This document shows positions 42,401-53,981 of a stretch of DNA of 64,000 nucleotides, piece by piece. A program made the translations under genes and the position numbers. The DNA comes from Syntrophotalea acetylenica. Its GTDB lineage: Bacteria; Desulfobacterota; Desulfuromonadia; Desulfuromonadales; Syntrophotaleaceae. The notes beneath the pieces were generated by a model. That model was not told where the DNA came from. It saw only the letters and a program-made list of their open reading frames with translations, and ran no database searches. Location of the stretch: contig NZ_CP015455.1 of NCBI RefSeq assembly GCF_001888165.1, positions 124,001 to 188,000 on the forward strand, written 5' to 3'. Every line of letters starts with the position of its first letter. The first letter of the stretch is position 1.

Positions 42401-42893
42401 TGCCGAACTGCTGGAGGACACTATCGCCGAACTCAAGGGCCAGCAGCGCGAAAACCGCATCGATCCGGAAATCCGCCTCGGCCTTTCCGCGTTTTTTCCG
42501 GAAAAATATCTTCCCGATCCCAACCAGCGGCTGGTGTTTTACAAGCAATTGGCCTGCGCCGAGGATGAAGCTTCGCTCTACGCCCTGGCCGATGAACTGC
42601 GCGACCGTTTCGGAGCTTTGCCCGACCCGGCTTTGCTGCTTCTGGAGGTCATGAAGTTGCGGGTCATGCTCAAGCAGCTGCGCATTCTCTCCGCCGATTA
42701 TGACGGGCACTCTCTGACTCTGGCTTTTGCGGAAGACACCCCTGTGGCTCCTGAAAAAATCATCGCCTTGCTGGATCGGGATGCCAGAAAATACAGCTTT
42801 TCACCCGATTTCCGTCTTGCGGTACGGCTCGGGCGAATCCCTGCCGAGGGGGCTCTCGATGAAGCCAGAAAGGCGTTGCATGGCCTTGTTTAG
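39408..42893 (+). CDS. mfd: Transcription-repair coupling factor Mfd
   Basis: 1161 residues. The N-terminal UvrB-like domain (about 1-350) is followed by the RNA-polymerase-interacting CarD-like domain (LREGDLVVHADHGIGRYQGL, about 500), the translocase with GDVGYGKTEVA and VDEEQRFGV, and the C-terminal TRCF domain. Mfd removes stalled RNA polymerase and recruits UvrA. The start lies directly after the nadA terminator, so its promoter must overlap the end of nadA. Intact. Confidence 0.98.
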   Translation: MKPADLHMDRHPALEELSRALNDVPRAELLGMTGSSSAFVLARLLADSPEPLLILAASPEQATRMAADLGFYLGNPGQVVCLPHWEMRPYEALLPHPGVEAARLAALAVLADGRARALVLTVRSAMQRVMPRPILARLRGCLRENEHHPRETLLSRLADLGYHPVPLVEDPGTFSVRGDLLDLFPPASREPVRIEFFGDQIERMRPFDPISQRSRGEKIPALELLPAREMILAGEYLDNFARNLKQRADSLGLARPLREALLEEAREGLLGPGHSFLMPLCYNGLDSIFDYALPGGRLVCLDPSAIAQEKDHLDDEVREGEARLADRGELYLPGEALYLTGDEMDRRLRGMPRLDIPSMRLYHLEEAPVQLVFRTDGNADLRSRQQQDGGLAAQLADRILAWQQDAWRLLLVCHQQGQADRLRSLLAGRGLDLPLLPDVAVSALRPGHPVITLGDLSVGFRLPEERLAVVTEEEIFGQRTRRSGAAEARAKARLSSLAELREGDLVVHADHGIGRYQGLRHLCLQGAEGDFLHLEYAGKDRLYLPVERIEKIQKYVGVEGAAPRLDRMGGGAWEKARLKARAAVEELARELLQIYARREMHEGFRFSPPDAMFREFEAAFPYEETPDQLAAINEVLADMQAPRPMDRVICGDVGYGKTEVAIRAAYKAALDGKQVAVLVPTTILARQHGQTFAERLENAPVSVASLSRLNSAADQKQILARTADGKIDILIGTHRLLQRDVRFKNLGLLIVDEEQRFGVTHKERLKKLRAEVDLLTLTATPIPRTLHMSLLGLRDLSVIDTPPVDRQAIRTYVSRFDDDLIRQAILNELRRGGQVFFVHNRVQSIGAMAEFLQNLVPEAKIAVGHGQMTEKALETVMMDFIEGRTNVLVCSTIIENGLDIPRVNTIIVNRADCFGLAQLYQLRGRVGRSHVRAYAYLLIPGESALTHEARERLRVLTELTELGAGFRIASHDLELRGAGDLLGPKQSGQIAAIGFEMYAELLEDTIAELKGQQRENRIDPEIRLGLSAFFPEKYLPDPNQRLVFYKQLACAEDEASLYALADELRDRFGALPDPALLLLEVMKLRVMLKQLRILSADYDGHSLTLAFAEDTPVAPEKIIALLDRDARKYSFSPDFRLAVRLGRIPAEGALDEARKALHGLV

Positions 42894-42962
42894 CTATGTT
42901 AGCGTTTGCAGCCTGATGCGCTCCGGGTCATGCCGGTCGCCCTTTCCCTGTCGGATGAGCCG

Positions 42963-43925
42963 ATGAAATCTGTTGCATTTGCCAGGCACGCCGTTCGCGG
43001 GAATCCCTGCCGGGGGTTTTACGCCCTTGCCCTGTTGTTTTTTTTGCTGCCGGCGGCCTGCAGCAGTCCGGAAAAGCTGCCTTCCCAGGTGCTGTTGACG
43101 GTTAACGACCGCACGGTTTCGCTGGAGCGGTTTCAGCATGAGTTCGAGCAGCTTCTGCCCAGGGACCGCGCTCTTCCGGAACAGGAGGAGCAGGCCCTGA
43201 GACGATCCTTTCTGGCGCAACTGATCGACCACCAGTTGCTACTGGGCGAAGCCGCCAACCTGCATCTGAGCGTTTCCGCCCGGGAGTTGGGGAAAGCGGT
43301 GCAAAACCATCTTGGTCAATATCCGCCCGGCGAATTTGAACGGACACTGGCCAAAAAGGGTCTTTCGGCCGATGCGTGGAAACAGTTGCTGCAGGAAGAG
43401 CTGCTGGTCGAAAAAGTGCTGCAGCGGATGATCAGAGACAAGATCAAGGTCGACGAAACAGACATTTCCGCTTACTTCGAGGCCAACCGGCAGAGTTTTT
43501 CACGTCCCGAACAGGTAAGGGCCCGGCAGATTACCGTTGCGGATGAGACCCAGGGTCGCAAGGTCCTCGGGATGTTGCGCCAGGGCCTGCCTTTTGACGA
43601 AGCGGCGCGTCGTTATTCCGTTTCCCCCGATGCCGCACAGGGCGGAGATCTCGGGCTTTTCGCACGGGGTGAAATGCCCGAAGCATTTGATGCCGCGGTA
43701 TTCGGTCTGCCTGTTGGTCATGTCAGCGATCTGGTCAAAACCGAGTATGGCTACCACATTTTCCTGGTCGAGGCGCATCGGCCCCCTTCGCAGCCCGCGC
43801 TGGAAACGGTACGCCAGGAGATCGTCGCCCTGCTGAGTCGGCAACAGGAAGAACGTCTGTATCAGGAATGGCTGCAGACCCTGCGGCAAAAGGCCTCTAT
43901 TGAAGTCGACTGGGCCTTGTTGTAA
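42963..43925 (+). CDS. Parvulin-type peptidyl-prolyl isomerase, probable lipoprotein
   Basis: 320 residues from the ATG at 42963; in-frame starts at 42930 and 42906 are possible. The N-terminus has a basic region, a hydrophobic stretch and LLPAACSS, a probable lipobox with Cys near residue 33. A SurA-N-like helical region is followed by a parvulin domain (VRARQITVADETQG...GGDLGLFARGEMPEAFDAAVF). It likely assists outer-membrane protein folding in the periplasm. It is followed 62 bases later by a second parvulin gene. Confidence 0.87.
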   Translation: MKSVAFARHAVRGNPCRGFYALALLFFLLPAACSSPEKLPSQVLLTVNDRTVSLERFQHEFEQLLPRDRALPEQEEQALRRSFLAQLIDHQLLLGEAANLHLSVSARELGKAVQNHLGQYPPGEFERTLAKKGLSADAWKQLLQEELLVEKVLQRMIRDKIKVDETDISAYFEANRQSFSRPEQVRARQITVADETQGRKVLGMLRQGLPFDEAARRYSVSPDAAQGGDLGLFARGEMPEAFDAAVFGLPVGHVSDLVKTEYGYHIFLVEAHRPPSQPALETVRQEIVALLSRQQEERLYQEWLQTLRQKASIEVDWALL

Positions 43926-43987
43926 CCTGTTTTCTGCTGAATCTTCCGAAACAAGACACCCTGAACCCATTGCGAGGAACGGCACTC

Positions 43988-44935
43988 ATGAAACATTTTT
44001 TTCTTATAGCCGCCGCGCTGATGCTGGCCGCTACGCCGCTGGCGGCCGAAACCATCAGCCGCATTGCCGCGATTGTCAACCAGGACATCATCACCACCGC
44101 CCAGCTTGATCGGGAAGTCGACACTCTGCTCGCCGCCGAGGGCCAGGACGAGGTTTCGGCAACCCAGAGGGACGCGCTGCGCGGCAAGATCCTCGACAAA
44201 ATGATCGAGGATCTGCTGCTTCGCCAGCGCATCGAAAAGCTCGGCCTGCGGGTCTCGGAGCAGGACATAGAGCAGGCGATCAACGATGTTCAGGCACAGA
44301 ACAATATCACCCGCGAACAACTCCAGGAGGCGCTGGTCGCCCAGGGAATGACGTTTGAGACATATCGCGAGCGCCTGCGCCAGCAGTTGCTCAATTTCAA
44401 GCTTGTCGGCCGGGAGATCCAGGGCCAGGTCGAGGTCACCAATGCGGAAATGCGCGATTACTATCGCGCCCATATGGAGGATTTTCGCACCGAACCCTAT
44501 ATCCGCCTGAGCCGCATGACCTTCCGACTCACCGCCGGGCACGGTTTCGCGGAGGTCGAGGCCATGCGCGGCAGAGCCGAAGCGGCCCGCAACGAGCTGC
44601 TTGAGGGGAAGGATTTCCATGAGATCCTGATGCAGCATGCCACGACCCCCGGGGTGGATGGCGGCGATATGGGGGAGATCCCCGAAGGCACCCTGAGCGA
44701 CAGCTTTAACCGGGCAGTCAGTGACCTTTCGGCTGGCCAGGTTTCCGGCGTCATCGAAACCGCCGAGGGATTCCATATCCTGCGCCTGGAAGAACGCAGC
44801 ACCGGCGAAACCCGCACCTTCGAATCGGTCAGGGACCAGATCAGAGACAAGCTGCTGGAAGACAAACGCGCCTCAGCCCTTTCCGAGTGGACCCGGAATC
44901 TGCGTGACAGTGCCGATATCGAGAAACGTCTGTGA
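43988..44935 (+). CDS. surA: SurA-like peptidyl-prolyl isomerase
   Basis: 315 residues. A cleavable signal peptide (LMLAATPLAAETIS) is followed by the SurA N-terminal helical domain (ISRIAAIVNQDIITTAQLDRE) and one parvulin domain (170-270; GGDMGEIPEGTLSDSFNRAV). It is shorter than E. coli SurA, which has two parvulin domains. Position directly before pdxA matches the widespread surA-pdxA gene order. The gene symbol is by context and similarity. Confidence 0.88.
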   Translation: MKHFFLIAAALMLAATPLAAETISRIAAIVNQDIITTAQLDREVDTLLAAEGQDEVSATQRDALRGKILDKMIEDLLLRQRIEKLGLRVSEQDIEQAINDVQAQNNITREQLQEALVAQGMTFETYRERLRQQLLNFKLVGREIQGQVEVTNAEMRDYYRAHMEDFRTEPYIRLSRMTFRLTAGHGFAEVEAMRGRAEAARNELLEGKDFHEILMQHATTPGVDGGDMGEIPEGTLSDSFNRAVSDLSAGQVSGVIETAEGFHILRLEERSTGETRTFESVRDQIRDKLLEDKRASALSEWTRNLRDSADIEKRL

Positions 44936-45948
44936 GCGTCATGCGCCAGCCCTTGATCCTGACCATGGGCGATCCGACGGGTGTCGGTCCGGAAATTATC
45001 GCGAGGGCCTGGCTCGAAGGTCATTTCGAGACGGTAAATCGTCCCCTGCTGACAGCCGGGGACCCGGGGATTCTGCACCGGGCGGCCTGCCTGTATGATG
45101 CCGACTGCGTTCTGACCGAAAGCCGCGAGGGACCGGCCAGCCACATGCTGGTTGGCAAGGGCCGGCGGATGGCGATCCGCGCCCTGTCGCGCCTGCCTGC
45201 CGGGCAGCTGGTCGCTGGCCGGCCGGATGCGGCCTGCGGTCGGGCCATGCTCGATTACATCACCTGGGCCTGCGACCGCTGCCTTGCCGGGGAGGCGGCA
45301 GCCATGATCACAGGGCCCATCAACAAGCAGGCGATTCTGGCCGCCGGTTGCGACGCGCCCGGTCACACCGAGCTGCTGGCCCGCCGCTGCAAGGTCGACA
45401 AGGTGGTGATGATGCTCGGCGGCAGCCGCCTCAAGGTCTGCCTGGTCACGACCCATCTGGCCATCAGGGATGTCCCCGCGGCGCTGAATCGTGACGAAAT
45501 TCTTTCCACCATACGTATTGCCGATGCTGCCTTCCGCCGCTTTTTCGCTTGCTCCCGGCCGCGTCTGGCAGTGCTGGCCCTCAATCCCCATGCCGGGGAA
45601 GGCGGCCGTTTCGGCGACGAGGAATCCCGCATCATCGCCCCGGCCATCGACGCGGCGCGCCGCCTTGGCATCAGCGCCAGCGGCCCCCACAGTGCCGATG
45701 CCCTGTTCCATTTCGCCGTTCGCGGCGACTACGACGCGGTCATCTGCATGTATCACGACCAGGGGCTGATTCCGCTGAAGCTGCTGCATTTCGAGGACGG
45801 CGTCAATACGACGCTGGGCCTGCCCATCATCCGCACCTCGGTCGACCACGGCACGGCCTACGATCTGGCCGGCACCGGCAAGGCGGATTGCCGCAGTCTG
45901 GTCGAGGCGGTGAAAATGGCCGCCCGGATGGCCCCTGCGGGGCTGTAA
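44932..45948 (+). CDS. pdxA: 4-hydroxythreonine-4-phosphate dehydrogenase PdxA
   Basis: 338 residues. [31 protein letters not shown] and [13 protein letters not shown] are signature segments; the histidines in GHTE and YHDQ bind the metal ion. It acts in DXP-independent-start (long) pyridoxal phosphate synthesis. The GTG at 44932 overlaps the surA stop codon (GTGA); an ATG at 44941 is an alternative start. Confidence 0.97.
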   Translation: MSVMRQPLILTMGDPTGVGPEIIARAWLEGHFETVNRPLLTAGDPGILHRAACLYDADCVLTESREGPASHMLVGKGRRMAIRALSRLPAGQLVAGRPDAACGRAMLDYITWACDRCLAGEAAAMITGPINKQAILAAGCDAPGHTELLARRCKVDKVVMMLGGSRLKVCLVTTHLAIRDVPAALNRDEILSTIRIADAAFRRFFACSRPRLAVLALNPHAGEGGRFGDEESRIIAPAIDAARRLGISASGPHSADALFHFAVRGDYDAVICMYHDQGLIPLKLLHFEDGVNTTLGLPIIRTSVDHGTAYDLAGTGKADCRSLVEAVKMAARMAPAGL

Positions 45949-46084
45949 CCGCCCGCCTTGCGGCTGTGCCGGCAGCCCTGCGTGTCCGCCCATTTCGGGT
46001 GAGTGCCGCAGGTGGGCCGCCGATGGCAAACACATGGGTTTGCCCCTGCGGGGTTTCACCTCCGGACGAATCGATGGACGTATT

Positions 46085-48898
<2,814 letters not shown>

Positions 48899-48964
48899 TC
48901 CGGGCTTGTGTCGCATCCGACTTCTGATGCTTGCCTATCGCCACGATCGCAAGGACGAATCTTC

Positions 48965-50350
48965 ATGAAACGCTCATTGCTCGCAGTCAAGAACCTGGAC
49001 CCAGGCTGGGCGCTTATTTTGTATTATGCTTGCGCCATAGTGCTTGGCGGCGCCCTGTTGACCCTGCCCATTGCCGCCAACGGCGAGCCGTTGTCATTCC
49101 TGGATGCGCTGTTTACCGCCACTTCGGCGCAGTGCGTCACCGGTCTGGTGGTGGTTGATACCGGTACCAGGCTCACCCTGTTCGGCCAGTTGGTGGTGCT
49201 GATGCTGATCCAGGTCGGGGGGCTTGGCATCACCACTTTTTCCGTGTATCTGTTTTTTTATCTGGGCATGGGGGTCGGCATTCGCGACCGCTGGGTTATC
49301 CAGGAGACCCTGCTGCATACGCCGGTCGATTCGCTGCGCGATCTGGTGCGCAGTATTTTCCGCTATACCCTGGTTATCGAAGCGGCCGGGGCGGCGTTGC
49401 TGGCGGTTGCCTTCGTGCCCCGCATGGGATGGGGAAAGGGGATTTACAGCGCCGTTTTTCATAGTATATCCGCGTTTTGCAACGCGGGATTCGCCCTGTA
49501 TGCCGACAGCATGATCGGTTATCGCGCCGAACCGCTGGTCAATATCACCCTGATGGCGCTGATCATTCTCGGCGGCATCGGCTTTCTGGTCATCAAGGAG
49601 ACCTTCGATCTGAGCCAGAACCGCCAGCGGTCGCGGAAACGCCGCCGGCGGCTGTCTCTGCATTCGCGCCTGGTATTCATGACCAGCGCCATTCTGATCG
49701 TTGGGGGCGCCCTGCTGATCGGCCTGCTCGAAGCCTCTGCATCCCTGAAATCGATGGGAGCAGCTGAGGGGTTCTGGGTAGCCCTGTTTCAATCGGTCAC
49801 CTCCCGCACCGCCGGTTTCAACTCCATCGACCTCAACCTGTTCGAGGTGCCGACCCTGTTTCTGATTATGTTCCTGATGTTTGTCGGTGCCTCGCCGGGA
49901 TCTTGCGGCGGGGGTATCAAAACCACCAGCCTGGCGTTGTTCGTGGCCATTATGCACAGCCGCCTCAAGGGCAATCCCCATACCAACGTATTTCGTCGCA
50001 CGCTGCCCGCGGCGGCCGTCAACAAAACCCTGACCCTGGTCATGACAGCCCTGCTGTTCATCGCTTTGGCGGTGTTTTCCCTGCTGGCGGTACAGATGCA
50101 GGGCCTGCCGGCCATGGCCAGTCGCGGCGCGTTTCTGGAATATGCCTTCGAGGCCGTTTCGGCTTTTGCCACCGTCGGCCTGTCTCTCGGTGCCACCGCC
50201 AAACTGGTGCCGGCCGGCAAACTGATTGTTATCCTGCTGATGTTCATCGGGCGCATCGGTTTGCTCACCGTGGCTTTCACCATGATCCAGCGGTCCCGCA
50301 AGGCAGCCGTTCCTGTGCACTACGCCGAAGAGAACATCATGATCGGCTGA
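48965..50350 (+). CDS. Potassium uptake membrane subunit (TrkH/KtrB family)
   Basis: 461 residues in four pore-loop repeats, each with a filter-like turn: SAQCVTGLVV, SAFCNAGFAL, SRTAGFNS and SAFATVGLSL. This is the ion-conducting subunit; KtrB-type proteins of this length usually couple K+ uptake to Na+. Start chosen at 48965 (MKRSLLAVKN). The partner RCK gene follows 31 bases downstream. Confidence 0.94.
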   Translation: MKRSLLAVKNLDPGWALILYYACAIVLGGALLTLPIAANGEPLSFLDALFTATSAQCVTGLVVVDTGTRLTLFGQLVVLMLIQVGGLGITTFSVYLFFYLGMGVGIRDRWVIQETLLHTPVDSLRDLVRSIFRYTLVIEAAGAALLAVAFVPRMGWGKGIYSAVFHSISAFCNAGFALYADSMIGYRAEPLVNITLMALIILGGIGFLVIKETFDLSQNRQRSRKRRRRLSLHSRLVFMTSAILIVGGALLIGLLEASASLKSMGAAEGFWVALFQSVTSRTAGFNSIDLNLFEVPTLFLIMFLMFVGASPGSCGGGIKTTSLALFVAIMHSRLKGNPHTNVFRRTLPAAAVNKTLTLVMTALLFIALAVFSLLAVQMQGLPAMASRGAFLEYAFEAVSAFATVGLSLGATAKLVPAGKLIVILLMFIGRIGLLTVAFTMIQRSRKAAVPVHYAEENIMIG

Positions 50351-50381
50351 TCAACATCCATCCGTCCGGGAGTTTTTCGTC

Positions 50382-51038
50382 ATGAAACGATTTTGCGTCA
50401 TAGGTCTGGGGAATTTCGGTTTTCACGTCGCCAAGACCCTTTACGAGGAAGGTCATGAGGTCATTGCCATCGATCTCAACCAGGACAAGGTCCAGCGCAT
50501 CAAAAACTCATCGTCCTATGCCATCTTCGGAGATGCTTCCAACAAGGAGTTTCTCAAGGGCCAGGGGGTCGGGGAAATGGACGCGGTGATCCTTTCTACC
50601 GGCGAGCGTTCCCACCTGTCGACTCTGATCACCCTGCACCTGAAGGAAATGAACGTCCCGCGTATCCTGGTCAAGGCCATCGATGAGGACCATGGACGCA
50701 TTCTGGAAAAAGTCGGCGCAACCGACATTATCTTTCCGGAAAAGGACATGGCCATTAAAACCGCCAAGGGCCTTTGTTCCTCCAATATCCTCGAATTCAT
50801 TCCCATCGCCGAGGATTATTCCATCACCGAGGTGGCGCCGCCGAACCATTTTATCGGCAAGAACCTCATCAATCTCGATCTGCGCCGCAAATATCATGTC
50901 ACCGTGATTGGCATCCGCGACATGCTGACCGGCGATTTCAACACGCTGCCGCCACCGACCCACGTCATCAAGGACAGTGACCTGCTGGTGGTGATCGGCA
51001 AGGCGGAAGATGTGGAAAAAGCCTGTCAGAACAAATGA
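50382..51038 (+). CDS. Potassium uptake regulatory subunit (TrkA/KtrA, RCK)
   Basis: 218 residues: one RCK_N domain with the nucleotide-binding GLGNFG at 8-13 and an acidic residue at the end of the second strand (VIAIDLN), then one RCK_C domain (about 135-215). A single N+C unit is the KtrA layout rather than the duplicated TrkA of E. coli. It gates the membrane subunit in response to ATP/ADP or NAD(H). Confidence 0.95.
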   Translation: MKRFCVIGLGNFGFHVAKTLYEEGHEVIAIDLNQDKVQRIKNSSSYAIFGDASNKEFLKGQGVGEMDAVILSTGERSHLSTLITLHLKEMNVPRILVKAIDEDHGRILEKVGATDIIFPEKDMAIKTAKGLCSSNILEFIPIAEDYSITEVAPPNHFIGKNLINLDLRRKYHVTVIGIRDMLTGDFNTLPPPTHVIKDSDLLVVIGKAEDVEKACQNK

Positions 51039-51198
51039 CGGCGTGATGGAGGATGGCGCGCGGTGGTCGTTTCGCGCGGTCGGTGAAAAGCTATGATTGA
51101 AAAAATTTGCCGCCGGCGGTTCTGACCCACGGGCCAGCGGCAGGCCCCCGCTTATTCGCCCTGCTGTTTTTTTCCGCATCGGACTTCGGGACACATTT

Positions 51199-52275
51199 AT
51201 GGCACCTCCTTCCGTCAGCGTTTCCAACGTTTTTGTCACTCTTGCCAGCCTGGTGATTGTCGCCGCCGGGCTGAATGCCGGCAAGGTGATTCTGGTTCCT
51301 TTCCTGCTTTCCGCCTTCATCGCCATCCTTGGTGCTTCGCCCATGTTCTGGCTTCAGCGTCGCGGCCTGCCGGTCTGGCTGGCGCTGACCATCGTCATGC
51401 TGGCGGTGTTTCTGGCCGGTCTGTTGCTGGCCGGCCTGGTGGGAACTTCCGTCGCCGCCTTCTCCGAAAACCTGCCTTTGTACGAAAACAGGCTTCGCCA
51501 GTTGCTCGATACCCTGATTGCATGGCTGGACAGTATAAACATTCATCTGTCCGGTCCGGCCCTGAGCGAGGCTTTCGACCCGGGCGCGGTCATGAAGCTG
51601 GTCGCCACCCTGTTCAATGCCATCACCAACATGCTTGCCAACGGCGTCCTGGTCCTGATGACCGTCATCTTCATGCTGCTGGAAGCGTCCGGCATGCCAG
51701 CCAAGCTGCGTACGGTGCTTGGTCCCTCCCGCCGATTCGGGGGCTTCGACAGTTTCGTGCGCAACCTTCAGCACTACATGGCCATCAAAACCATCGTAAG
51801 CCTGATCACCGGCCTGCTGGTCACTCTGGTGCTGGTGGTGATCGGCGTCGATTTTCCATTGCTGTGGGGCCTGCTGGCGTTTCTGCTCAATTATGTGCCC
51901 AATATCGGTTCGATCATCGCCGCCGTGCCGGCCGTATTGCTTGCCATGGTGCAACTGGGTCCCTGGCAGGCCCTGTTTGCCGCCCTCGGGTACCTGGCCA
52001 TCAACCTGATCATGGGCAATATTCTCGAACCGCGCTTCATGGGGCATGGCCTTGGTCTCTCGCCACTGATCGTGTTCCTGTCACTGTTGTTCTGGGGATG
52101 GCTGCTCGGTCCGGTCGGCATGTTGTTGTCGGTTCCGTTGACCATTACCGCCAAAATCGCCCTGGACAGCCATGAAGATACGCGGTGGGCAGCCGTGCTG
52201 CTGGGGCCGGCGGTGCTTCCGAACCAGGATGCCGTTTCGGAAAAAAGTCCGCCAGAGGCACGCCATAAACCTTGA
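51199..52275 (+). CDS. AI-2E/PerM family transporter
   Basis: 358 residues and about eight membrane helices. Family landmarks are LLNYVPNIGSIIAAVPAV, NLIMGNILEPRFMGHGLGLSPLIVFLSL and GWLLGPVGMLLSVPLT. Members have been linked to autoinducer-2 export or to Na+(Li+)/H+ antiport; the sequence does not say which. Start chosen at 51199, because the upstream in-frame extension (from 51097) is Pro/Arg-rich and unlike the family. Confidence 0.92.
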   Translation: MAPPSVSVSNVFVTLASLVIVAAGLNAGKVILVPFLLSAFIAILGASPMFWLQRRGLPVWLALTIVMLAVFLAGLLLAGLVGTSVAAFSENLPLYENRLRQLLDTLIAWLDSINIHLSGPALSEAFDPGAVMKLVATLFNAITNMLANGVLVLMTVIFMLLEASGMPAKLRTVLGPSRRFGGFDSFVRNLQHYMAIKTIVSLITGLLVTLVLVVIGVDFPLLWGLLAFLLNYVPNIGSIIAAVPAVLLAMVQLGPWQALFAALGYLAINLIMGNILEPRFMGHGLGLSPLIVFLSLLFWGWLLGPVGMLLSVPLTITAKIALDSHEDTRWAAVLLGPAVLPNQDAVSEKSPPEARHKP

Positions 52276-52363
52276 AATTCCCGGTGGCGGCCTGTTCATG
52301 GCAGGTGCCTGCGCGGGCAACAGCCAGAAATACGATTCCCGTCCCCTTGCCCATATCTCAACA

Positions 52364-52389
52364 TCGGGTACGACCATGGTCGTACCCGA
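52364..52389. repeat. Perfect 26-base palindrome upstream of the RND operon
   Basis: Each 13-base half is the exact reverse complement of the other, centred at 52376/52377 (CCATGG). An AT-rich stretch with T4 follows. It could be the terminator of the PerM-family gene or a regulator-binding site just upstream of the RND promoter. Confidence 0.85.
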
Positions 52390-52393
52390 ATTA

Positions 52394-52409
52394 TTTTGTT
52401 TGAACAAAA
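52394..52409. promoter_or_regulatory. Inverted repeat TTTTGTT-TG-AACAAAA over the -35 region
   Basis: Perfect seven-base arms at 52394-52400 and 52403-52409. It covers the -35 box of the RND promoter and could be part of the regulator-binding region. Confidence 0.5.
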
Positions 52410-52428
52410 AAATACATTCGTGTATGTT
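52400..52428 (+). promoter_or_regulatory. RND operon promoter with operator in the spacer
   Basis: TTGAAC at 52400-52405 and TATGTT at 52423-52428, 17 bases apart. The inverted repeat ATACA-TTCG-TGTAT (52412-52425) lies between and over the -10 box, a layout typical for TetR-family repressors of AcrAB/TtgABC-type pumps. Repression by the downstream TetR gene is inferred. Confidence 0.65.
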
Positions 52429-52469
52429 TGTTTCCTTCCCTTCCCCGCTCCCATTCATCGAGGGCCACC

Positions 52470-53981
52470 ATGAGAGTTGAAAAAATGGAAACAAAAAGCA
52501 GTTTTTGGCGTCGCTGCGTACCGCGATGGGCCGATAAGGTCGCCGGCATGCTGGGATTATTGCTGCTGACCGGCTGTCTCGCCGTCGGTCCGGATTACAC
52601 GCCCCCCGAAACCTCCATGCCCGAGGCCTGGCAACAGGGGCAGGATATCACCCTGACCCCGGAACGCGCTGTAACCGTTGCCTGGTGGAGCTCCTTCGGA
52701 GATCCGCTGCTCGACGGATTCATCGAACAGGCTGCGCGCCACAATCTGGATGTTCGGCAGGCCGTGGCCCGTATCCGCGAAGCGCGCGCCAGCCTTGGCG
52801 TGGCGCGGGGAGAATGGTGGCCCCGGGCCGATGCCGAAGGCAGCGCCGTGCGTCAGCGTTCCAGCGAAAACGGTTTGTACGGAGCCGGTGCCAGCACCGA
52901 AACCCTGTACAGCGCGGGACTCGATGCCAGTTGGGAGATCGACCTGTTCGGTCGCATCAGCCGTTCGACGGAAGCGGCCCGGGCTGAGTTCATGGCCAGC
53001 GAAGAAGATCGTCGCGATGTGCTGATCAGCGTGTTTGCCGAGGTGGCCCGTACCTATTTCGATATCCGTACCTACCAGGCGCGGCTGACGGCGACGCAGG
53101 GCAACATAGAATCCCAGCAGCAGGTTCTGAAATTGACCCGTTCGCGTTTTCGCAACGGACTGGCCACCGGCCTTGACGTGGCCCAGGCAGAGCAGGTGCT
53201 GGCCGCGTCCCAGGCGGAGGTTCCGCCGTTGCAGGTTGGCCTGACCCGGTCCATCAACACCCTGGCGGTATTGCTGGGCCAGGCCCCCGGGACACTTTCC
53301 GGGCAACTTCGGCAACCGGCGCCGATTCCGGTGCCACCACCCCAGGTCGCCATCGGTGTCCCTGCCGAGCTGTTGCGACAGCGCCCCGATATTCGCCGTG
53401 CCGAGCGCCAATTGGCGGCCCAGACCGCACGTATCGGCGTCGCCAAAGCGGATCTCTATCCCCGTTTGTCCCTGAGCGGCGTCTTCGCTTTTGAGGCCAT
53501 CGATGCCGGAGATCTGCTGCGGGGCGGCAGCCGGGCCTTCGGCTTCGGGCCGACCCTGCGCTGGCTGCTGTTTGATGGTGGCCGGGTCCGGGCCCAGGTA
53601 GCCGTACAGGACGCCAGGACCGAACAGGCATTGCTCACCTACGAGCAGAGCGTTCTCAATGCCCTCAATGAAGTGGAGAACGCCCTCAGCCAGTATCTCA
53701 ACCAGCGCACCCGGCTGGCGGCTCTGGAGCGTTCGGTACAGGCCGCGCAACGCTCCCTGAAGCTGGCCACGCGTTTGTACCGCGACGGCCTGGTCGATTT
53801 CCAGAATGTTCTCGATGCGCAACGCTCCCTGTTCGCTAACGAAAATCAGCTGGCTGCCGCGCGTGGCAACACCTCCATCTATCTGGTGCAGTTGTACAAG
53901 GCGCTGGGCGGCGGCTGGGATCCGGCAGAAAACCTTGCAACCGAAAAATCGTTGGAACCCCCCTCCGAGGAGAAAAAATAA
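52470..53981 (+). CDS. Outer-membrane efflux lipoprotein (NodT/OprM family)
   Basis: 503 residues. Lipobox LLTGC near residue 45 after a hydrophobic stretch; the mature protein starts with LAVGPDYTPPE, the usual N-terminus of RND outer-membrane factors. Two homologous halves follow (LRQRPDIRRAERQLAAQTARIGVAKADLYPRLSLSG marks the second). It forms the trimeric exit duct. The ATG at 52470 has a GAGGG site; 52485 is an alternative. The stop overlaps the next start by one base. Confidence 0.94.
   Translation: MRVEKMETKSSFWRRCVPRWADKVAGMLGLLLLTGCLAVGPDYTPPETSMPEAWQQGQDITLTPERAVTVAWWSSFGDPLLDGFIEQAARHNLDVRQAVARIREARASLGVARGEWWPRADAEGSAVRQRSSENGLYGAGASTETLYSAGLDASWEIDLFGRISRSTEAARAEFMASEEDRRDVLISVFAEVARTYFDIRTYQARLTATQGNIESQQQVLKLTRSRFRNGLATGLDVAQAEQVLAASQAEVPPLQVGLTRSINTLAVLLGQAPGTLSGQLRQPAPIPVPPPQVAIGVPAELLRQRPDIRRAERQLAAQTARIGVAKADLYPRLSLSGVFAFEAIDAGDLLRGGSRAFGFGPTLRWLLFDGGRVRAQVAVQDARTEQALLTYEQSVLNALNEVENALSQYLNQRTRLAALERSVQAAQRSLKLATRLYRDGLVDFQNVLDAQRSLFANENQLAAARGNTSIYLVQLYKALGGGWDPAENLATEKSLEPPSEEKK

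Noticed and set aside
39777-42710. Open frame of 977 codons on the minus strand
   Set aside because: Antisense shadow of mfd with low-complexity Gln/Gly/His-rich translation.
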